Shown here one piece after another: positions 61,430 through 64,000 of a DNA stretch of 64,000 nucleotides. Numbering within the stretch: position 1 is the first letter of the stretch; every line of letters begins with the position of its first letter. The translations under genes were made by a program, and so were the position numbers. The stretch comes from a virus. Location of the stretch: the IMG/VR virus record IMGVR_UViG_3300035670_000018, positions 62,001 through 126,000 of that record, one strand, 5' to 3'. The notes beneath the pieces are model-generated. The model saw nothing but the letters and a program-made list of their open reading frames with translations. It was not told where the DNA came from and searched no databases.

Positions 61430-62447
61430 AACGGTATTGATTACAGGCGGTGCAGGCTTTATTGCACATCATGTTGTAGATTGCTTCCTTAAAAACACCG
61501 ACTGGCATATTGTCACATTGGATAGATTGGACTATTCAGGCAATCTCAATCGTCTACATGAAGTCCTAGAAACATATCCTCATGAAACAAGAAAGCGCGT
61601 TCGGACAGTCTTTCATGATCTGAAGGCTGAACTGAATCCTCTTGTACAGAATTTCATTGGTGATCCAGATATCATTCTACATCTGGCCGCAGCATCACAC
61701 GTTGATAGGTCTATCACACATCCTCTAGAATTCATTACCGACAACATCATGGGTACAGCCAATCTTCTTGAGTATGCAAGACGACTGAACAATCTTGAAA
61801 TGTTCCTATACTTCAGCACAGATGAAATCTTTGGTGTTGCACCTCCAGGCGTTGCGTATAAGGAACGTGATCGCTACAACTCAACTAATCCATACTCTGC
61901 ATCAAAGGCTGGTGCAGAAGAACTATGCGTTGCATATGAGAATACATACAAGATGCCTATGATGGTCACTCACACAATGAATGTGTTCGGTGAGCGTCAG
62001 ACTCCAGAGAAGTTTATTCCGCTCTGTATCAAGAAGGTCATGCGCGATGAGACTGTGACCATTCATGCAGATGCAACAAAGACAAAGGCTGGTTCACGGT
62101 TCTATGTTCATGCTAAGGACGTGGCCGATGCGCTACTATTCTTGCTTCAGAACAATCCTCAGATTGAACCAGATTATGGTCTTGCAAAGTGTCGTAAGTT
62201 TAATATCGTTGGCAAAGAAGAAGTGGACAATCTATCTCTAGCTAAGATGATTGCAGCCGCTCAAGGCAAGGAACTAAAATATGAAATGGTCGACTTCCAT
62301 ACGTCTAGGCCTGGGCATGATTTGCGTTATGCTCTTAGTGGTGATCTTATGCGAAGCCTTGGTTGGGAACCTCGCGTGGCTCTAAGTGATCGCATTAAGG
62401 AAGTATCTGATTGGTACGTTAACAATACAAAATGGTTAGGACTGTAA
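61422..62447 (+). CDS. dTDP-glucose 4,6-dehydratase-like SDR (RmlB family)
   Basis: 341 residues from ATG 61422 (TGGAG upstream; GTG 61407 rejected). VLITGGAGFIAHHVVDCFL, LDRLDYSGNLNRL, LHLAAASHVDRSITHP, YFSTDEIFGVAP, catalytic NPYSASKAGAEEL (about residue 156), HTMNVFGERQTPEKFIP. Makes a 4-keto-6-deoxy sugar nucleotide. Next gene is a sugar C-methyltransferase, so a branched or methylated deoxysugar is likely. Confidence 0.9.
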   Translation: MSKTVLITGGAGFIAHHVVDCFLKNTDWHIVTLDRLDYSGNLNRLHEVLETYPHETRKRVRTVFHDLKAELNPLVQNFIGDPDIILHLAAASHVDRSITHPLEFITDNIMGTANLLEYARRLNNLEMFLYFSTDEIFGVAPPGVAYKERDRYNSTNPYSASKAGAEELCVAYENTYKMPMMVTHTMNVFGERQTPEKFIPLCIKKVMRDETVTIHADATKTKAGSRFYVHAKDVADALLFLLQNNPQIEPDYGLAKCRKFNIVGKEEVDNLSLAKMIAAAQGKELKYEMVDFHTSRPGHDLRYALSGDLMRSLGWEPRVALSDRIKEVSDWYVNNTKWLGL

Positions 62448-62448
62448 T

Positions 62449-63669
62449 ATGAATCAATGTGAAGAAATCAAAGAGTGTATCGCTTGTGGTAACACAAACT
62501 TAGAGCCATTGCTTGATCTTGGTTCTCAGCCACTAGCTAACTCATTCTTGAAGCATGAGAACGAACCTGAGAATTTCTATCCACTTGCAACAAACTATTG
62601 CAAAGATTGCTTTCATGTTCAGTTGACACACAAAGTCAATCCTGATCTTCTATTCAAGAACTATCTGTATGTGTCTGGCACTGCAAAGACACAGCTTGAA
62701 TACTTTGAATGGTTTGCTAAGTTTGTGTATGAGAGATGTGGTAATTTCAGAAGTGTAAAGGTTCTTGACATTGGTTGCAATGATGGATCACAGCTAGATG
62801 AATTAAAGTCTTATGGCGCTCATACCTTTGGTATTGATCCAGCTGAAAATCTTCATAAGCTAAGTTCCAAGAATCACGTTGTTCACTGTGCATATTTTGA
62901 TGGTACACAGTTTGCACCAAATGAATTTGCCGCTGTGATCTGTCAAAATGCATTTGCACACAACTACAATCAGCTTGAGTTTCTCAGCAACATGAAGAAG
63001 GTTGTTGATCCTGAAGGATATATCTATATCACAACATCACAAGCTGACATGATCTTGAATTGTGAGTTTGATACAATCTATCATGAACACCTCTCGTTCT
63101 ATAACATCAAGTCTATGAATGAACTGTGTAAGAGAGCCGGATTGTATATCCATGAAGTTGTGAAGCATCCAATTCATGGTACAAGCTTCATATTTGTTCT
63201 GACAAAGAACTCAGCTAAAAATCGTTCAGCATATGTTGAATTGCTTATTGAAGCTGAGAAGCGTATGGACTTACACAATCCAGAACTATATCAGAACTAT
63301 GTTGAAGAGTGTAAATACATCATTGAAAGCTTTGCCGAAACAGTAGCGCAAATGAAGAGTCAGTATAAGATTATTGGTTATGGTGCACCAGCTAAGGGTA
63401 ATACATTACTCAATGCTGCTAAGGTAAAGCTAGACTTTATCGTGGACGACAATCCATTGAAGCAAGGAACATTTACACCTGGTATACATATTCCTGTTTA
63501 TGGTTCAGATAAGCTGAAGGAATATAAAAACGATGATGTTGTCTTTGTTCCTCTTGCATGGAACTTCTTTGATGAAATCAAGAAGAAGATTACTGAAATG
63601 AGACCTAATCGTCTCGACATGTTTTTGAAAACTTATCCCCTAGTATATTTGGAATCAGCTAATGAATAG
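62449..63669 (+). CDS. Sugar C-methyltransferase (NovU/TylCIII-like)
   Basis: 406 residues. N-terminal zinc part CIACGNTNLEPLLDLGSQPLANSF...YCKDCFHVQLT, SAM site VKVLDIGCNDGSQLDEL (about residue 104), then CQNAFAHNYNQLEFL with the Methyltransf_13/14 layout and C-terminal IIGYGAPAKGNTLLN. This three-part layout is that of SAM-dependent C-methyltransferases acting on keto-deoxysugar nucleotides. Follows the dehydratase by 1 base. Confidence 0.88.
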   Translation: MNQCEEIKECIACGNTNLEPLLDLGSQPLANSFLKHENEPENFYPLATNYCKDCFHVQLTHKVNPDLLFKNYLYVSGTAKTQLEYFEWFAKFVYERCGNFRSVKVLDIGCNDGSQLDELKSYGAHTFGIDPAENLHKLSSKNHVVHCAYFDGTQFAPNEFAAVICQNAFAHNYNQLEFLSNMKKVVDPEGYIYITTSQADMILNCEFDTIYHEHLSFYNIKSMNELCKRAGLYIHEVVKHPIHGTSFIFVLTKNSAKNRSAYVELLIEAEKRMDLHNPELYQNYVEECKYIIESFAETVAQMKSQYKIIGYGAPAKGNTLLNAAKVKLDFIVDDNPLKQGTFTPGIHIPVYGSDKLKEYKNDDVVFVPLAWNFFDEIKKKITEMRPNRLDMFLKTYPLVYLESANE

Positions 63670-64000
63670 AATTGAAGAACTGTTTGAAACAACTGAAAAG
63701 CCCTCTACAAAGTGGTCTGGATACTTTGATGTATACGAGAGACACCTATCAAAGTTTGTAGGCAAAGCACCAAAGATCCTTGAGATTGGTGTGCTTGGCG
63801 GCGGCTCAATTGAACTGTGGCTAAAGTATTTTGGTGCAGACACTAAGGTTATAGGTATTGACATTGATGAAAGATGCTTGAAATATACCTATGATGGTGA
63901 TGCAACTGTCATAATGGGTGATCAGAATTCTACTGAGTTCTGGCAAAAGTTCCTGCAAGATAATACAGACTTTGATATCATCATTGACGATGGTAGTCAT
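63662..64000 (+). CDS. Class I SAM methyltransferase (3' partial)
   Basis: 113 codons, open at the right edge. Starts at ATG 63662 inside the upstream gene. STKWSGYFDVYERHLSKFVGKAPKILEIGVLGGGSIELWLKYFG, VIGIDIDERC and FDIIIDDGSH resemble TylF/macrocin O-methyltransferase-like or cephalosporin-hydroxylase-like enzymes acting on sugars. Probably continues the deoxysugar module. Confidence 0.75.
   Translation, partial: MNRIEELFETTEKPSTKWSGYFDVYERHLSKFVGKAPKILEIGVLGGGSIELWLKYFGADTKVIGIDIDERCLKYTYDGDATVIMGDQNSTEFWQKFLQDNTDFDIIIDDGSH

Overview
The window is a gene-dense, AT-leaning piece of a large T4-superfamily myovirus genome. It encodes recognisable T4-type capsid, replication, recombination and late-transcription proteins: gp22, gp23, a gp19-family tube protein, UvsY, UvsW, gp55, gp47/gp46, gp45/gp44/gp62, RegA, gp43, UvsX and gp41. 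It also carries features typical of phages outside the enterobacterial T4 group: a CobS/CobT-like AAA+/VWA pair, Hsp20, a 2OG-Fe(II) oxygenase and many sugar-nucleotide genes. An LpxH-like phosphoesterase next to a GT4 glycosyltransferase, a DUF1289 protein and a small DUF3563-like protein suggest, as inference only, an alphaproteobacterial host. Nearly all genes lie on the + strand, start and stop codons often overlap, and late promoters of the form TATAAATA or CTAAATA recur. Early-type promoters are near-consensus TTGACA-N17-TATAAT.

Layout. 0-3.2 kb: head core, major capsid protein, a GIY-YIG endonuclease and a tail-tube-family protein. 3.2-13.5 kb: recombination and late sigma genes (uvsY, uvsW, 55, 47, 46) interrupted by homing-endonuclease-type genes, then an FkbM methyltransferase and a TAGT-like glycosyltransferase that may modify DNA. 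13.5-17.8 kb: metallopeptidase/VWA protein plus MoxR/CobS ATPase and a small helix-turn-helix protein. 17.9-23.8 kb: dNMP kinase, clamp, DsbA-like protein and clamp loader, with a nuclease-like/adenine methyltransferase pair inserted between genes 44 and 62, then RegA. 23.8-26.3 kb: virion protein, dUTPase with an AT-hook tail, PAAR protein, Hsp20. 26.3-41.1 kb: a glycan island with many glycosyltransferases, a GT10 fucosyltransferase-like enzyme, an APH-like kinase, a nucleotidyltransferase-HAD fusion, Gmd, an Fcl/ColC-like reductase, a ColD-like PLP enzyme with His replacing Lys, and phosphomannomutase. 41.1-50.4 kb: Sm-like protein, gp43, a GIY-YIG gene under hairpin control, adenine methyltransferase, phosphomannose-isomerase cupin, UvsX, gp41. 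50.4-53.4 kb: very small genes plus a SprT-like peptidase. 53.0-60.7 kb: about 32 tRNA or tRNA-like genes, many structured spacers, small genes, and RlpA-like and L,D-transpeptidase wall enzymes. 60.7-64 kb: a second sugar module (RmlB-like dehydratase and sugar methyltransferases) that runs off the right edge.

How the genes fit together. The isomerase cupin, phosphomannomutase and a nucleotidyltransferase could supply GDP-mannose. Gmd would convert it to GDP-4-keto-6-deoxymannose. The Fcl/ColC-like and ColD-like enzymes could then give GDP-fucose and/or GDP-colitose for the many transferases. The tRNA region appears able to decode all 20 amino acids. Several of its tRNAs are structurally odd, and its spacers hold several independent structured RNAs. 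The most unusual signals are the D-arm-deficient tRNA-Arg genes, the structured RNA array, an attenuator-like leader peptide, an iteron/palindrome promoter cassette used at three loci, a hairpin-controlled homing endonuclease and the nuclease/methyltransferase insertion in the clamp-loader operon.
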